A stretch of DNA of 64,000 nucleotides from Fabrea salina (GCA_022984795.1 JALIHJ010000042.1:62001-126000); one strand, 5' to 3'; shown: positions 27,826 through 38,098, numbered from the stretch's first letter. Program-made: numbers and translations. The notes: a model not told the origin generated them from the sequence alone.

Positions 27826-28824
27826 ATGGAAAACTGGTCTCGTTTCTCTCCAGAAAAACTAGACGAAGCAGAAAAAGCTTTAATTCAAATGTCTAAAGTA
27901 GACCTTGAAAGAAACTACATTCCAGTAAGCGGAGGCAGGCACTTGTACTGCTTAACCGGAGGTTCAGAAAAGAATCCACCTATTGTCTTTTTGCACGGGT
28001 ACTGCGGAGCAGGAATGATTTACTTCAAAATAGTTAAAGACTTTGCTGAGCACTACAGAGTCTATATACTGGACTTACTAGGTATGGGCCACTCTTCAAG
28101 GCCTGAGTTCACTGCTACTTCTTTAGAAGAGTCTGAAGCCTTTTTTGTTGAAGCAATTGAAGAGTTCAGAAGCATAACTGAACTAGAGAAGTTCATACTT
28201 GTAGGGCATTCTTTTGGAGGCTACGTGGCGTCGTGCTACACAATCAAATACACTAGAAGAGTAGAAAAACTACTTTTGCTTTCGCCTGTAGGGTTTCCTA
28301 GGCGTCCCAAAGGTTTCAATTACTTAGAAAGCATCAGCAAAAGAGACTGGAAGTTTAGGTTTGCTTGGAAAGTTCTTATGTTTTTTTGGGTCAAAAACAT
28401 AACTCCAGTTCAGATTCTAAGGAAAGTTGGACCCCTTTCGTGGTTCATGATTAAGTTCTTTGTTAATGACAGATTTCAAGAACTCACACTTGAAGAACTT
28501 GCACACGTAAAAGACTACCTAGAACAAATCAACCTTATGCCTGCCAGCGGGGAACTTGCTTTAGTGCATATACTCGAACCGGGTGCTTGGGCTTTCAAAC
28601 CTTTGTGCAAACGCCTTAAAGATGTTAGAGTTCCTATGGCTTTTTTCTACGGAGACAGAGATTGGATGAGTCCTGAAGGTGCAGAGCAGACTGCACAGTA
28701 TTCTGGAAAGTCGGTGATTATACATACAATTTCTAACTCAGACCACCACTTGTACTGGGATAACCCAAGGGAGCTCTCTCAAAAAATGATGCGTTCCATT
28801 GAAGACATGAAATATATTAATTAA
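27826..28824 (+). CDS. ABHD4/5-family alpha/beta hydrolase
   Basis: The 332 residues carry FLHGYCGAGM, DLLGMGHSSRP, nucleophile elbow GHSFGGYVA (about 126-134) and a late HHLYWDNP. The last contains the H-x4-D motif characteristic of the ABHD4/ABHD5 (CGI-58) group. Unlike animal ABHD5, the nucleophile serine is present, so it should be catalytic, as in ABHD4, which hydrolyses N-acyl phospholipids. It follows the preceding stop by 8 bp, and its end overlaps the convergent diacylglycerol kinase by 4 bp. Confidence 0.88.
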   Translation: MENWSRFSPEKLDEAEKALIQMSKVDLERNYIPVSGGRHLYCLTGGSEKNPPIVFLHGYCGAGMIYFKIVKDFAEHYRVYILDLLGMGHSSRPEFTATSLEESEAFFVEAIEEFRSITELEKFILVGHSFGGYVASCYTIKYTRRVEKLLLLSPVGFPRRPKGFNYLESISKRDWKFRFAWKVLMFFWVKNITPVQILRKVGPLSWFMIKFFVNDRFQELTLEELAHVKDYLEQINLMPASGELALVHILEPGAWAFKPLCKRLKDVRVPMAFFYGDRDWMSPEGAEQTAQYSGKSVIIHTISNSDHHLYWDNPRELSQKMMRSIEDMKYIN

Positions 28825-30029
28825 TCCTTTACTAAAACCTGCACCTTCTCTGAGATCTCAGACAAATTAATAACTATCCTTTTGGGTTTCATGGCGTAAA
28901 AGTACTCTCCGTCTATCTGCATGTAGACCCTTCTGTTTTCAGGCAACTCGTTAAAGTTCAGAGTAAAGGGTCCTTGGCTTTGAAGCAACTTTTGTGCCCT
29001 TCCAGCAATGATCTGTTCCAGGCCTAAGTCAAACTCTCCTTTAAATATAACAAACTCAAGTTTTCCGTCCCTAGGAGACTGTTCTTGCCAGGTGTTTTCG
29101 CCTTCGCCTGGAGAAGCTGCATCCCAAATAAAGTTATCACCGCCTGCGTAAGTTCTTGAGTTCAAAGCTAAGAACACAGAGGTTTTTTCAGGGAGTCTTT
29201 TGTCGGTGGAGCTGTTATTAAAGATACAACTAGAGTCTTCGTAAAAGGTCGAAGTGATCTCTGGAACTCTTGTGTTTGGCAGACAAAAAATCTTTTTGAA
29301 TCCTTCCCAACAGTAAATCATCCTGTTAAAAATCTTACTAGTGGTTCTTCTTTTGTCAAACCCAACCCCAATCCTTGCATCCAGGCCTACGCTGAAGTAG
29401 TTAGTCATCAGCCTCGAATACACTTTTAAGTCTGAGTCTGACTCGAACTTGAAGTGTTCTCTTTTATAATGGCCATTTTCAGCAGTGATTTTTTCGAAGT
29501 GGCCTGTTTCTTCAACCTCAATACTGATCTGCCAAATGTCTAAAGGCTTTGCTTCGGCTTGTAACCAAGACTCAGCGTATTTAACTAAGTGGCTGAGGTT
29601 TTTCCCAATTAGCTTTTTGGGCGGTTTTCTTCCCCAGCCAAGCATTGCAGCTAGGTCATTTCCAGTTCCGAAAGGCAGAATGCCAAACTCAATCAAAGAA
29701 ATATCTAACTGGTGCTTTAAAAGTTCTTCTATGACCCAAATTAGACTTCCGTCTCCTCCTGCAACTACCACCTTAAACTTTTGGAAAGTTTCCAGAAGGG
29801 ACTTAATTTCTTGAATTCCTTTTTCTCTATCCTCTGGGTTTTGTAAGTCCGCTATTGTAAGTTCGACTTTACCCAAGTTAGTTTTTAAGTTTAAGGAATC
29901 GGAGTGAAGATTAAGATACTTTTTTGCTCTATTAGATCCTGACTTTCCGTTTGCAAAAAGCACTACTGGACTGCTTTGCCGACCTGAATCTGTTTCAGGG
30001 CTAGGCTTTGTTTCAGTCATATTTTTCAT
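28821..30029 (-). CDS. Diacylglycerol kinase, C1-less form
   Basis: A 402-residue protein made almost entirely of the diacylglycerol-kinase catalytic and accessory domains. The ATP site is VVVAGGDGSLIWVIEELL, followed by FGILPFGTGNDLA (about 105-155). The accessory half has YFSVGLDARI, ARNSRTYAGG-like and QIDGEYF segments. It phosphorylates diacylglycerol to phosphatidate. There are no C1, PH or EF-hand domains, so regulation differs from animal isoforms. Two ATGs lie three codons apart and either could be the start. Confidence 0.92.
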   Translation of the reverse strand: MKNMTETKPSPETDSGRQSSPVVLFANGKSGSNRAKKYLNLHSDSLNLKTNLGKVELTIADLQNPEDREKGIQEIKSLLETFQKFKVVVAGGDGSLIWVIEELLKHQLDISLIEFGILPFGTGNDLAAMLGWGRKPPKKLIGKNLSHLVKYAESWLQAEAKPLDIWQISIEVEETGHFEKITAENGHYKREHFKFESDSDLKVYSRLMTNYFSVGLDARIGVGFDKRRTTSKIFNRMIYCWEGFKKIFCLPNTRVPEITSTFYEDSSCIFNNSSTDKRLPEKTSVFLALNSRTYAGGDNFIWDAASPGEGENTWQEQSPRDGKLEFVIFKGEFDLGLEQIIAGRAQKLLQSQGPFTLNFNELPENRRVYMQIDGEYFYAMKPKRIVINLSEISEKVQVLVKD

Positions 30030-30335
30030 TATAACTTATTCGAGAAACAGACTCCATAAGTTACGCCAGAAATGTAAGTTAATTAGGCAGAATTAAGCAG
30101 TTAGAAATTCAGAATACCAGTTGCTTAGTATTAAAAAGCAGTGACAGGCTTTACCGTAATCGCTAGAAATTCTTTCTTTATTTATAAGACTTTGTGTTGT
30201 TAGGGTGTCTTAAGCTTGTTATTTCACTTGAGCTTTGGTTTTTCTTTTCAGTTAAATTTGAGTTGTTCTTGATAGTTATTGCTGTGGTGTTTTGCTAAGC
30301 ACAGTGAATTCTAATATTCAAAATTCAACTAAAAA
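30030..30335. other. Longest intergenic stretch (306 bp)
   Basis: This separates the divergent diacylglycerol-kinase and kinesin genes. It is AT-rich with pyrimidine-rich tracts (30165-30260) and a TTTATTTATAAG segment near 30179. I see no frame of note, no tRNA fold and no repeat. It probably holds both promoters. Confidence 0.5.
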
Positions 30336-32507
30336 ATGGAAGAAGGTTCTGAAAAACTTAAAGTAGGACTGCGAGTGCGGCCCATACTCCAATCAGACCA
30401 AGTTAAAGAAAACTCAGTGATCCTAGATGAAGAAGGGAAAATCACAGTTACAGACGGAGACCACATCTACTCCACTGTTTACGACTCAGTTTTTTCGTCG
30501 CAAAGTTCACAGGCTGAAGTGTTCGAGTTTGTAAAAAAAGGAATTGAAGACACCGCAAAGGGATTTAACTGTACAATATTTGCATACGGACAAACAGGCT
30601 CAGGCAAGACCTACACTATGTTTGGAGAGGACTGGGAAACCAACAACCCAGCTCCTCAAACTTACTTTTTAACCCCCAGAAGACCTCCTAAACCCAAGAA
30701 CTCAGCTCCCAGGACGTTTGAAAATCCCAAGAAGTTCGGAATAGTTCCCAACGCTATTTTTAAGTTGTTTGAAGTCAACCGAAAAAGTTCTTTGACCTTT
30801 TACTGTTCTTTTTTGCAAATATACAACGAAAAGCTTTACGACCTACTGCAAGACCCTGTGAGAGCTAAGCCACTCAATATAAGAGAAGACAAAACCACTG
30901 GGATTTTTGTGGAGAACTTAGCAGAGTATATTGTGGAAACTGCACAGGACTGCTGTTACCTTTTGAAACAAGGAGACCGCAACAGAGTGGTCAGACAAAC
31001 TAAGTTTAACCACCACAGCAGTCGCTCGCATACTATTTTTCAGCTGTTGCTTGAAAGTGACAAAGCTAACAAACGTGGAGGCTTAGTAAGAGCAAAGCTT
31101 AACTTGTGCGATTTAGCTGGTTCTGAATCCTACGACAAAAAAGGCCACATGGCTAAAGACCACATTGTGGAGATGAACAACATCAATAAGTCTTTGAGTG
31201 AGCTTGGAATAGTCATTAGTGCCTTGGCTAAAAACAAAGGAGACCACGTTCCTTACCGCAACTCTAAACTGACAAGGCTTTTACAAGATTCTTTGTCTAG
31301 GAACACCAGAACTATACTGATAGCTACAGTAGCCCCTACTCGTGAATTCGTGGAAGAAACTATTAACACTCTAAAGTTTGCAGACAGAGCTAAACTCGTT
31401 ACTATGAAAGTAAGCAAAAACGAAATATCTGCAACTAACAACGAACTCGTTTCTAAACTTAAAAGCGAAATTTCTTATTTAAAAAACCTACTAAACCTTA
31501 AAAAAGGAGGCGGCATGAGCCAAATCCACCAAAAAATGCAGCAACTAGAGTACGAAAACCAAAAACTAAAAGAACTCACTAAAGAGATCTCAGTAGCCGA
31601 AGTAGAAAACTTAAAAAAAGAAAATAAAAACTTAAGACTTGAACTCCAAAACTTAAAAGAACAAAACGAAACTAAAGACTCTTCTTTCTTCATCACTGAA
31701 ACTGAGTCCCAAAAGTCAGTCCCTAAACACGAATACGAACCCAAAGAAGACACTCCAAGTTTCCAGAGCAAACCTACTCTCCAGCAGTGGAAACAACAAA
31801 ACTATGAAAACGCAATGTCCAACCTCAAGTCCAAAATAGTTTCAGAAGGAAGGTGCCCTGTGTGCACACTCAAGCCCCCCTGCAAGCACTACCAAGACAC
31901 TGAAGAACTCCCTAAGCTCCCCCCAATTGCAAAGCAATCCGATTCCAGAAGAGAAACTCCCATTGCTAGGTTCCTAGAAAGAACTGCTAAAAGCGAACCA
32001 AGACCTGAACCTAAACCTCCGCTGAACAAAAGCTTTGAAACTCCAAACAGAAAAATGACTGTCCGCTACCGGAACAAAAACTCCTTTCTAGAAGAAGCAG
32101 GAGGCTTCCGGGAAATGAAAGAACGCGAAGAAAAGCGCAAAGCTATCCGTGACGCAGAAAACAGACTTGCTAAGCTAGCTAAAATTGAGCAGTTTAAAGA
32201 AGAAAAACTGAAAAAAGAACTTGAAAAGCTAGAAGAAGAAAAACGCAAAGAAGAAGAAGAACTAGCTAAAAAGCGAGCAGCCGAAGCTAAAAGACTCAAG
32301 CACGTTGAAAGACAAAAGCAAAAACTCCAACAGCAAAGAGAACTCAGAAGGAAAGAACAAGAAGAACTCTTAGCTAAACAAGAAAACAAGAAAAAACCCA
32401 AAAAACAGAGAAGAAAAACTATTGACTTGAAAAACGCTAAAAATACTGAGGAAGAATTACTCAAGTCAAACATAAACCAACAAGATGTATTGGACATGGG
32501 AGTTTAA
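30336..32507 (+). CDS. N-terminal-motor kinesin with cysteine cluster and charged tail
   Basis: The motor spans about 7-355: P-loop GQTGSGKT (85-92), NHHSSRSHT switch I, DLAGSE switch II and VPYRNSKLTRLLQDSL. After the P-loop there is a proline-rich insertion of about 30 residues (TPRRPPKPKNSAP). A short coiled coil follows (about 370-450), then a Cys/His cluster RCPVCTLKPPCKHY (near 505) of form C-x2-C-x5-C-x-H that could bind zinc. The tail from about 590 is Lys/Glu-rich and probably a long single helix. I do not assign a kinesin class. Confidence 0.93.
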   Translation: MEEGSEKLKVGLRVRPILQSDQVKENSVILDEEGKITVTDGDHIYSTVYDSVFSSQSSQAEVFEFVKKGIEDTAKGFNCTIFAYGQTGSGKTYTMFGEDWETNNPAPQTYFLTPRRPPKPKNSAPRTFENPKKFGIVPNAIFKLFEVNRKSSLTFYCSFLQIYNEKLYDLLQDPVRAKPLNIREDKTTGIFVENLAEYIVETAQDCCYLLKQGDRNRVVRQTKFNHHSSRSHTIFQLLLESDKANKRGGLVRAKLNLCDLAGSESYDKKGHMAKDHIVEMNNINKSLSELGIVISALAKNKGDHVPYRNSKLTRLLQDSLSRNTRTILIATVAPTREFVEETINTLKFADRAKLVTMKVSKNEISATNNELVSKLKSEISYLKNLLNLKKGGGMSQIHQKMQQLEYENQKLKELTKEISVAEVENLKKENKNLRLELQNLKEQNETKDSSFFITETESQKSVPKHEYEPKEDTPSFQSKPTLQQWKQQNYENAMSNLKSKIVSEGRCPVCTLKPPCKHYQDTEELPKLPPIAKQSDSRRETPIARFLERTAKSEPRPEPKPPLNKSFETPNRKMTVRYRNKNSFLEEAGGFREMKEREEKRKAIRDAENRLAKLAKIEQFKEEKLKKELEKLEEEKRKEEEELAKKRAAEAKRLKHVERQKQKLQQQRELRRKEQEELLAKQENKKKPKKQRRKTIDLKNAKNTEEELLKSNINQQDVLDMGV

Positions 32508-32511
32508 TAAG

Positions 32512-35500
32512 TTATAAAAGTTTGGGCAGTTTGCTAGGCTCTGTTGTAAGTCTTGAGTTGAGTCTTGACTTGGCTCTAGGGCTTAGTGGGTGGTTAGGCT
32601 TTAAAGGGGTGCTTAGTTTTTCTAGTCTGTTTTTAGGGCTTTTGCTTTGGTTCTTTCTTAAGAAGTTCCTAGAGTAGGTCCACTTTTCTCTTTCAAAAGA
32701 AACTGAAATGTAGTTGGCAGTTCTGGACTTGTACTCTGGAGTTTTTACAATCCTTCCGCTCAAGCACTTAATTCTTTCTTTTACAAACTTAATGCTCAAA
32801 GCCATTTCCAGCCATACTGTTAAAAGGTTTCCTCTTAAGGAAGTATTCCAGCCCAGAGACTTAGCTTTTTTCTCCTTTAACTTTCTGATGATCTTTTGCC
32901 ACTTGTCTAAGAACTTCAATTTCCCACACCCATAAATGGTTTCTTCAAGTTGCAACTGATCATTTAGTTGGAAAGACTCTACTATTTTCTTCATTTTGGA
33001 ACTGTACTTAGGAGTGTTTGTGAAACTTCTCAAAAAAGAAGAAACGTCGTCTGTTTCCCCGCTTTGCAGTCGTTTGTTGATTACTTCTTCCCAGATTCTT
33101 TTTGAGTCTTCAGAGTTTATGCTTTCTTGGTTGTTTGAAGCTGACTTAAAGTCTTCTTGGAACTGCTTTGTTAGGTTTAAAGTCTGGTCTGACAGTTGGT
33201 TGCTTGGAGTTTTTTCTGGTTTGGAGTCAATGTACTTATTAACGTCTGCAACTTTTATTCTTCCAATGTTTGCTTTTTTAGGGGGGTTTTTAGGTGTTTC
33301 TGCAAATTGTTGTTTTTTTGAAGGACTGAAGCTATGAGCTAGAGTTAGTAAAGGTTGCACTTGCACACTAGCGTCTGCTTTATCTGTTAAGTAGGATTTT
33401 AGAAGTTTAAGTAGTTTGATTTCAAGGGTGTTTTTGTCTTCAAGTTGGATGTTTAAGAGTTCATTTAAAGGAGGGGATGTTGAGTGCGTGCTTTGCATGT
33501 TGGTTTTGGATACCTTGTGTTGTATTAAGTTAAACAATCTTTCTTGGAAGTTCTTTATTTCAGGTGGAAGTTTAAACTTAGTTATGACGTTGTTTCGTCT
33601 TTGAATAAGAATATCTTTTTTACTCGGTTCTGAACTTCTCTGAGTTTTTTGCGTGCTATCTATGCTGATTTCAGGTTTTATTTGCATGCTAAAGGTAAGC
33701 TCACTGAAATAGTGGACTTTTTGAGTGGCCTTGTTGAGTTTAGGCATGAACTTAGAAAAGTCTTCTTGTAGTGGTCTGGTGTATTTAAAGGTGTTTTTGG
33801 GGTAGATGTTAATAGAAGTAACATCTAAGGTAGATCTTAAGTCCGAAGTTTCAGAGATAATTTCGGAGTTAGTTTGTGTGGTTTTGTTTGCTTTGTTGTA
33901 AACAGTTTCTTTTAAGGAAAAACTAGGGGACTGATTAGCTAAGTCTGGAATGAGGTACTTAACAGAGTCTTTTTGTTGTATTTTTTCATCATAAACTTCT
34001 AAAGCGCCTTTGAGATCCTGTGAAATCTGCTCTATGTCTATGTGGTATGTTTCTTTCGGAGAAAGCTTGGGCTCTGTTGTGGGTTCCCTTGTAGGCTCAG
34101 TTGTAGGCTCTCTTGTAGGGTTATTTGTAAGTTCGTTTCTAGGTTCTTTTCTGAAGTCTTTTATTGGCTCTTTTATTTCTATAGATCCTTTTTTAGGTTC
34201 CTTTCTAAGTTGCTTTTCAGGCTCCTCATAAACTTCACTGAGCAAAATATCTTCATAATTGAATCCTCTATCAGTCTGCGGGTCAGTTATAGTTCCTTTG
34301 CTTTCCACCGAAGTTTTACCCTTACGAGCAGGCTTGTTATTCCTAGGTTCGGGTTTCCTTAAGTTTTGTTTCAAAGGCTTTTTAGCATTTTTCTTACGAA
34401 TATCTGAATACAAGTAAGCATTAATCATCTTCTGCTTGTTTTTTTCACTTTCTTGCAAAATGCTATCAACCGTGTACTCTTCTTGCAACTTAATTATTCT
34501 TTGTCTGACCTTAGTTTCATTGCAGGTAACAGCTATTACATTCAAAGACTCTTTTAAGTCATAAAACTTTTTAAGAAGGTACTCTTGTGTAGTGCTTTCA
34601 GCAAAAATATTTTCTGTGAGCTTTTCTGCGAGTTTAACGAACTTTTGTTTTGCTAAATAGGTTTTTGCTTTTTCCCTGTCTTCGTCAATTAGTTTCGACT
34701 TTTCTAGTAAGTCTAAAAAAGCAACTTTAAGTAACTCACAGTTTCTTTGGGAAGCTTCAAGTTTGTCTTGGGTTTCTTGTCTTTTAGTAAGGTTGAACTT
34801 TAGTTTTCCGTCGATGTTTTTAACGACTTCGTTGGCGTAGATCAGTTTTTTTTCAAGGATTTTTTTGGCTTTGACTAGTTGGTTGATCTTTTTAATAGCG
34901 CTTTGAAAGTTAGTGATTTGTTCGTCTATGTCTAGTTTTTTGATGAGTTCTTCTTCTTTTAACTGGATTCTATACTGAAGTGACTTTTCGTCGTTATAGC
35001 TCATTAAGAACCTGTCCACTTCTAGTCGTTTAGCAAAGGCTGAATCTTCTAGTTGTTTTTCGAGTTGTTTGATTTTGAGTCCAGATTTTTCTTTTACTTT
35101 GCTTAGTTTGTAGTGGTACTTAGCTTCTAGTCGGTTGAACTTAATGTTGTATATTTGAATTTCGTTTTTAAGAATAGTTTCTACCTTGGCATGTTGTCTC
35201 CATGAGTCTTTACTGATGTCTAAAAACTCCATGTCCGTAGTGGGTTCGTACTTGTTCATTTCTTCTAGAAAAGAAACTAACTGGTTGCTTTTGGTGATTT
35301 TTGAAGGAATGTCAATTTGTGACTCGTACTTAAGGTCATCGTCCCTCATAAAAAACTCGTCAAAAATTTCATGAAGTTCTTCTAGTTTTTGCTTGATCTT
35401 TTTGTACTTGTCTGACAGCAAAGTAGCACTTAGGATCTTTTCTTCTAGGTGGACCTCAGGACTCTCTTCGGCAGAGCCTTTAGAAGTGTTTTCTGCAGCA

Positions 35501-35715
35501 AAAAGGTTCCCAAGTTCCCTTTTAAACACTTCTTTGCATATTATTGGGTAAAGTTTAGTTAAGGTCTCAATTATAACCTTTTGTGCAGGTTTTACGAAGA
35601 GTATTTTTCTAATCAGTGACTCTGAAGGTTTAAAGTTCGCAGAGCCCATTCTAATGCCTAGGTTCTGGACGTAGTTGATTAGAATACTCATAAGTCCGCT
35701 TTGCAAGTCTTCCAT
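32512..35715 (-). CDS. Large coiled-coil protein with REPTTEP repeats (1067 aa)
   Basis: An ordered N-terminal helical region (about 1-130) precedes long coiled coil (about 180-420). A disordered Lys/Glu/Pro segment near 525-550 contains tandem REPTTEP heptad-like repeats. Further Ser/Thr-rich sequence leads to a compact region around 870-990 (QLEETIYGCGKLKFLDKWQ). The tail is basic. No family is recognised. It converges on the kinesin with 4 bp between stops and starts 3 bp downstream of the preceding minus-strand gene. Confidence 0.8.
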   Translation of the reverse strand: MEDLQSGLMSILINYVQNLGIRMGSANFKPSESLIRKILFVKPAQKVIIETLTKLYPIICKEVFKRELGNLFAAENTSKGSAEESPEVHLEEKILSATLLSDKYKKIKQKLEELHEIFDEFFMRDDDLKYESQIDIPSKITKSNQLVSFLEEMNKYEPTTDMEFLDISKDSWRQHAKVETILKNEIQIYNIKFNRLEAKYHYKLSKVKEKSGLKIKQLEKQLEDSAFAKRLEVDRFLMSYNDEKSLQYRIQLKEEELIKKLDIDEQITNFQSAIKKINQLVKAKKILEKKLIYANEVVKNIDGKLKFNLTKRQETQDKLEASQRNCELLKVAFLDLLEKSKLIDEDREKAKTYLAKQKFVKLAEKLTENIFAESTTQEYLLKKFYDLKESLNVIAVTCNETKVRQRIIKLQEEYTVDSILQESEKNKQKMINAYLYSDIRKKNAKKPLKQNLRKPEPRNNKPARKGKTSVESKGTITDPQTDRGFNYEDILLSEVYEEPEKQLRKEPKKGSIEIKEPIKDFRKEPRNELTNNPTREPTTEPTREPTTEPKLSPKETYHIDIEQISQDLKGALEVYDEKIQQKDSVKYLIPDLANQSPSFSLKETVYNKANKTTQTNSEIISETSDLRSTLDVTSINIYPKNTFKYTRPLQEDFSKFMPKLNKATQKVHYFSELTFSMQIKPEISIDSTQKTQRSSEPSKKDILIQRRNNVITKFKLPPEIKNFQERLFNLIQHKVSKTNMQSTHSTSPPLNELLNIQLEDKNTLEIKLLKLLKSYLTDKADASVQVQPLLTLAHSFSPSKKQQFAETPKNPPKKANIGRIKVADVNKYIDSKPEKTPSNQLSDQTLNLTKQFQEDFKSASNNQESINSEDSKRIWEEVINKRLQSGETDDVSSFLRSFTNTPKYSSKMKKIVESFQLNDQLQLEETIYGCGKLKFLDKWQKIIRKLKEKKAKSLGWNTSLRGNLLTVWLEMALSIKFVKERIKCLSGRIVKTPEYKSRTANYISVSFEREKWTYSRNFLRKNQSKSPKNRLEKLSTPLKPNHPLSPRAKSRLNSRLTTEPSKLPKLL

Positions 35716-35718
35716 TTA

Positions 35719-37199
35719 TTATCTGTTAAAAGTTTTCAATTGGTAAATGTCGGCAAACTCTTCAGTCCAAATATCTTTTTCTGAAATGTCGGCGTAACTC
35801 ATGTTGAACTTGCATTCTTTGATTTCGGGTGATAGTTGATTGAAGATTATCTTTTTGCGTTTAGGCTTGGAAGCTATCAGCTTTATAGCGTTGGGGTCTC
35901 TAATGCACTCATGGGCTAAGTGACCTATTCCTCTGCAACTGGTGCACACTGTAGGTTTCAGTCTTTGGCTACTTTTAATCAAATTCTCGGAAGTGTGCTT
36001 GCTTAGAGTGCACCCTAAAGAATTAGGGTCTGTTTTTCCGCAACAATAAAACACTCCGCCTTGGTAATCCTGGGAGTGAGTTCTGCATGACCAGTTGAAG
36101 TTGCTTTTCTCAGTAAACAACTTAAGGCAGTTTTTGCATGTAAGTTCCTGTTTTTTTGAGTTTTTGTTGAGTTTCTGTTTCAGAATTTCTATGCTGTATA
36201 TAAGGCCCTTTCGCTGGATTTCCAGTTTTTCAGTCTTTTTAACTAGCTTTTCTATTTCAGAGTTAGCTATTTTAATTTTCCTTCTGAGTTCACTTGTAGA
36301 CTCTTTTACGTTGAATTTGAGAGTTTTTACTTGGCTGAGTTGCTGAGACCTAAAAGAAACTAGTTCATAGTTTTTGTGAATTAAGTTGGAGTTCTGAGTT
36401 TTAACCAAAGTGCATACATATAGTTCGTTTAGAAAAGGCAGTTGATGAAGAGTGTTTTGCAGCTTAATCAAGTTACCTTTCAATGGAGTTTTGAGTATTT
36501 GTTTGCAAGAGCTTAGAAAGCCTCTGAGTTTTTCTCCCAAAAGAATTTTTTCAGAGTTAACTAAGTAGTAATCGTAAGCCTTTGCAACAGCTTGGGTTTT
36601 TAGTGAACTTAGTGAGTTAAGGAAAACACAAAAAAGAGTAATCGGATATGATTTTTAAGCTTTTCATTGTCAAGTGACCTTAAAAAGTCTTTTCTCTGGG
36701 TTAAGCTTGAGTGAAGTAGTTTAGATAACTTGCTAACTGCAAAAATCATGCTTACTTTTTGAGTCTTTTGTTTTGAAGAGTGGATTTGGAACTTCAAGGA
36801 CCCTATTAGAGTCTTTAAAGACTCTAGTTTAAGAGTGTAAGTGCTTGCTTGTTTCTTCAGAGACTGGTTGTCTTTAGTTATTTGATCCCTAGTAACTTTT
36901 TTGTTTTCAATGAGTTTTCTGACTGATTCTAGTTTTTCACGCAGAGCAGTGCTTACTTTTTTAGGTCTGTTGTGAAGAGCTTTAGTAAAGGTAGGCTGAA
37001 TAAAGTCTTTTATGATTCTTTTCGCCACATGAGGGTCAACTTTATCCCTAGAGTCAGTTTTTCTGCTTCTAATTTTATCAGTCAACTGAGTGCTTGTTCT
37101 AGGGCTTACTAAAAAGTTCATGCTAGAAGTTCTTCTGCAAATAGATGTTCTAGGTCTAAATCCTTCAGTTGAACGAGTTGTGGAGGCTTCTATTTCCAT
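35719..37199 (-). CDS. Coiled-coil protein with CHORD-like and CCHC zinc motifs, split across two frames
   Basis: Two consecutive minus-strand frames seem to belong to one gene. The first runs from the ATG at 37199 to a stop at 36609 (coiled coil, ...NEKLKNHIRLLFF). The second is open from about 36655 to 35719 but has no ATG before its last ~30 codons. Near a T6 run (plus-strand A6, 36630-36635) the frames connect by a -1 step, giving about 490 residues. The C-terminal part has CKNC...C..H...YCC...GC...KH, reminiscent of CHORD-type zinc folds, and a zinc knuckle CTSCRGIGHLAHEC (C-x2-C-x4-H-x4-C). A homopolymer assembly error, a real frameshift or ribosomal slippage would all explain the layout. 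Confidence 0.6.
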
Positions 37200-37322
37200 T
37201 TAACTATTTCTTATCAGTATAAATTGCATTCAATAATTCAGTTAAAAAGCCTAAAGTGTTTATAAATCCACCAATTATTCAACTTTAAATATGCAAAGTC
37301 CAATCAGAAAAATAAAAATATA

Positions 37323-38075
37323 ATGTCTTCGTGCATAAGAAAATCTTGGACACCAGAGGTAAACTCCAGTTAGGAAGATAGTGCAATCAGAGACTTAGTG
37401 GGAGAGTTTGGAGATAAACACTGGACACAAGTAGCACAGGCACTCAAAGACAGATATGGACTAAAAGGAAGGTCAGGCAAACAGTGTAGGGAACGCTGGC
37501 ACAACCACCTTGACCCCAGCATCAACAAAAACTGCTGGACAGACCAAGAAGAAGTCACTCTGTTCCAGTATCAAAAAGTTCTGGGGAACCGATGGTCTGA
37601 AATAGCAAAATATCTTCCTGGAAGAACTGATAACTCTATTAAAAACCATTTTTACTCAACAATCAGAAGAAACTTAAGGAGTTACAACAAACGCCTTCCT
37701 AAAGACCAGCAAGTTACTGGTGCTATCAAAGCTATTATAAAAAGGCAAGACCTTGCGCCTTTTTTGTTAGTTCCTTCTTTTGAGCCTTGTTTTTCAAACA
37801 AAGACACTGAGTCAGAGTCCACCATGGAAGAAACTGAAGAAGAAGGATGTTTCACCCTGTTTAAGTTATTTGAAGAAGCCCAGGAACTCAAGTTTGTGTG
37901 CCCTTCTTTTACGAAAAAACCTGCAAGTTTGGAAGCCCCAGTGTTTAAACCTTCAACTCCTATTACAACTTTAACACCTTCTAGGTCAAGAGTTTTCAAG
38001 TTTCCAGACGAAGTTCAGGAAAGCTTTTCTGAAGAACTATGTAAAGGTTGCTTAGATTCTCTGTGGATAAACTAA
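37323..38075 (+). CDS. Two-repeat MYB DNA-binding protein
   Basis: A 15-nt intron (37359-37373) after codon 12 splits the first MYB repeat. Removal gives KSWTPEEDSAI..LV and a complete repeat with the three spaced tryptophans. Repeat 2 ([21 protein letters not shown]...[13 protein letters not shown]) is a classic R3. The product is 245 residues with an acidic C-terminal region (TMEETEEEG). It probably binds DNA as a transcription factor, and plant or protist R2R3-type MYB and Myb-like cell-cycle factors are the nearest relatives. The start ATG is the only one that puts the MYB W1 in frame. Confidence 0.93.
37359..37373 (+). other. 15-nt intron, phase 0
   Basis: It reads gtaaactccagttag. Removal joins SWTPE to EDSAI and restores a full MYB repeat. 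Retention ends in an in-frame TAG. Confidence 0.95.
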
Positions 38076-38098
38076 TGTAAATTTTATACATTCCAGAA

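Noticed and set aside
30097-30115. A gtaagttaattag block in the diacylglycerol-kinase/kinesin spacer that looks like an intron
   Set aside because: It is 13 nt, not 15, and no open frame lies on either side.
34010-34231. Hydrophobic Gly/Ser/Val repeat frame on the plus strand
   Set aside because: It is the complement of the REPTTEP repeats of the 1067-aa coiled-coil gene.
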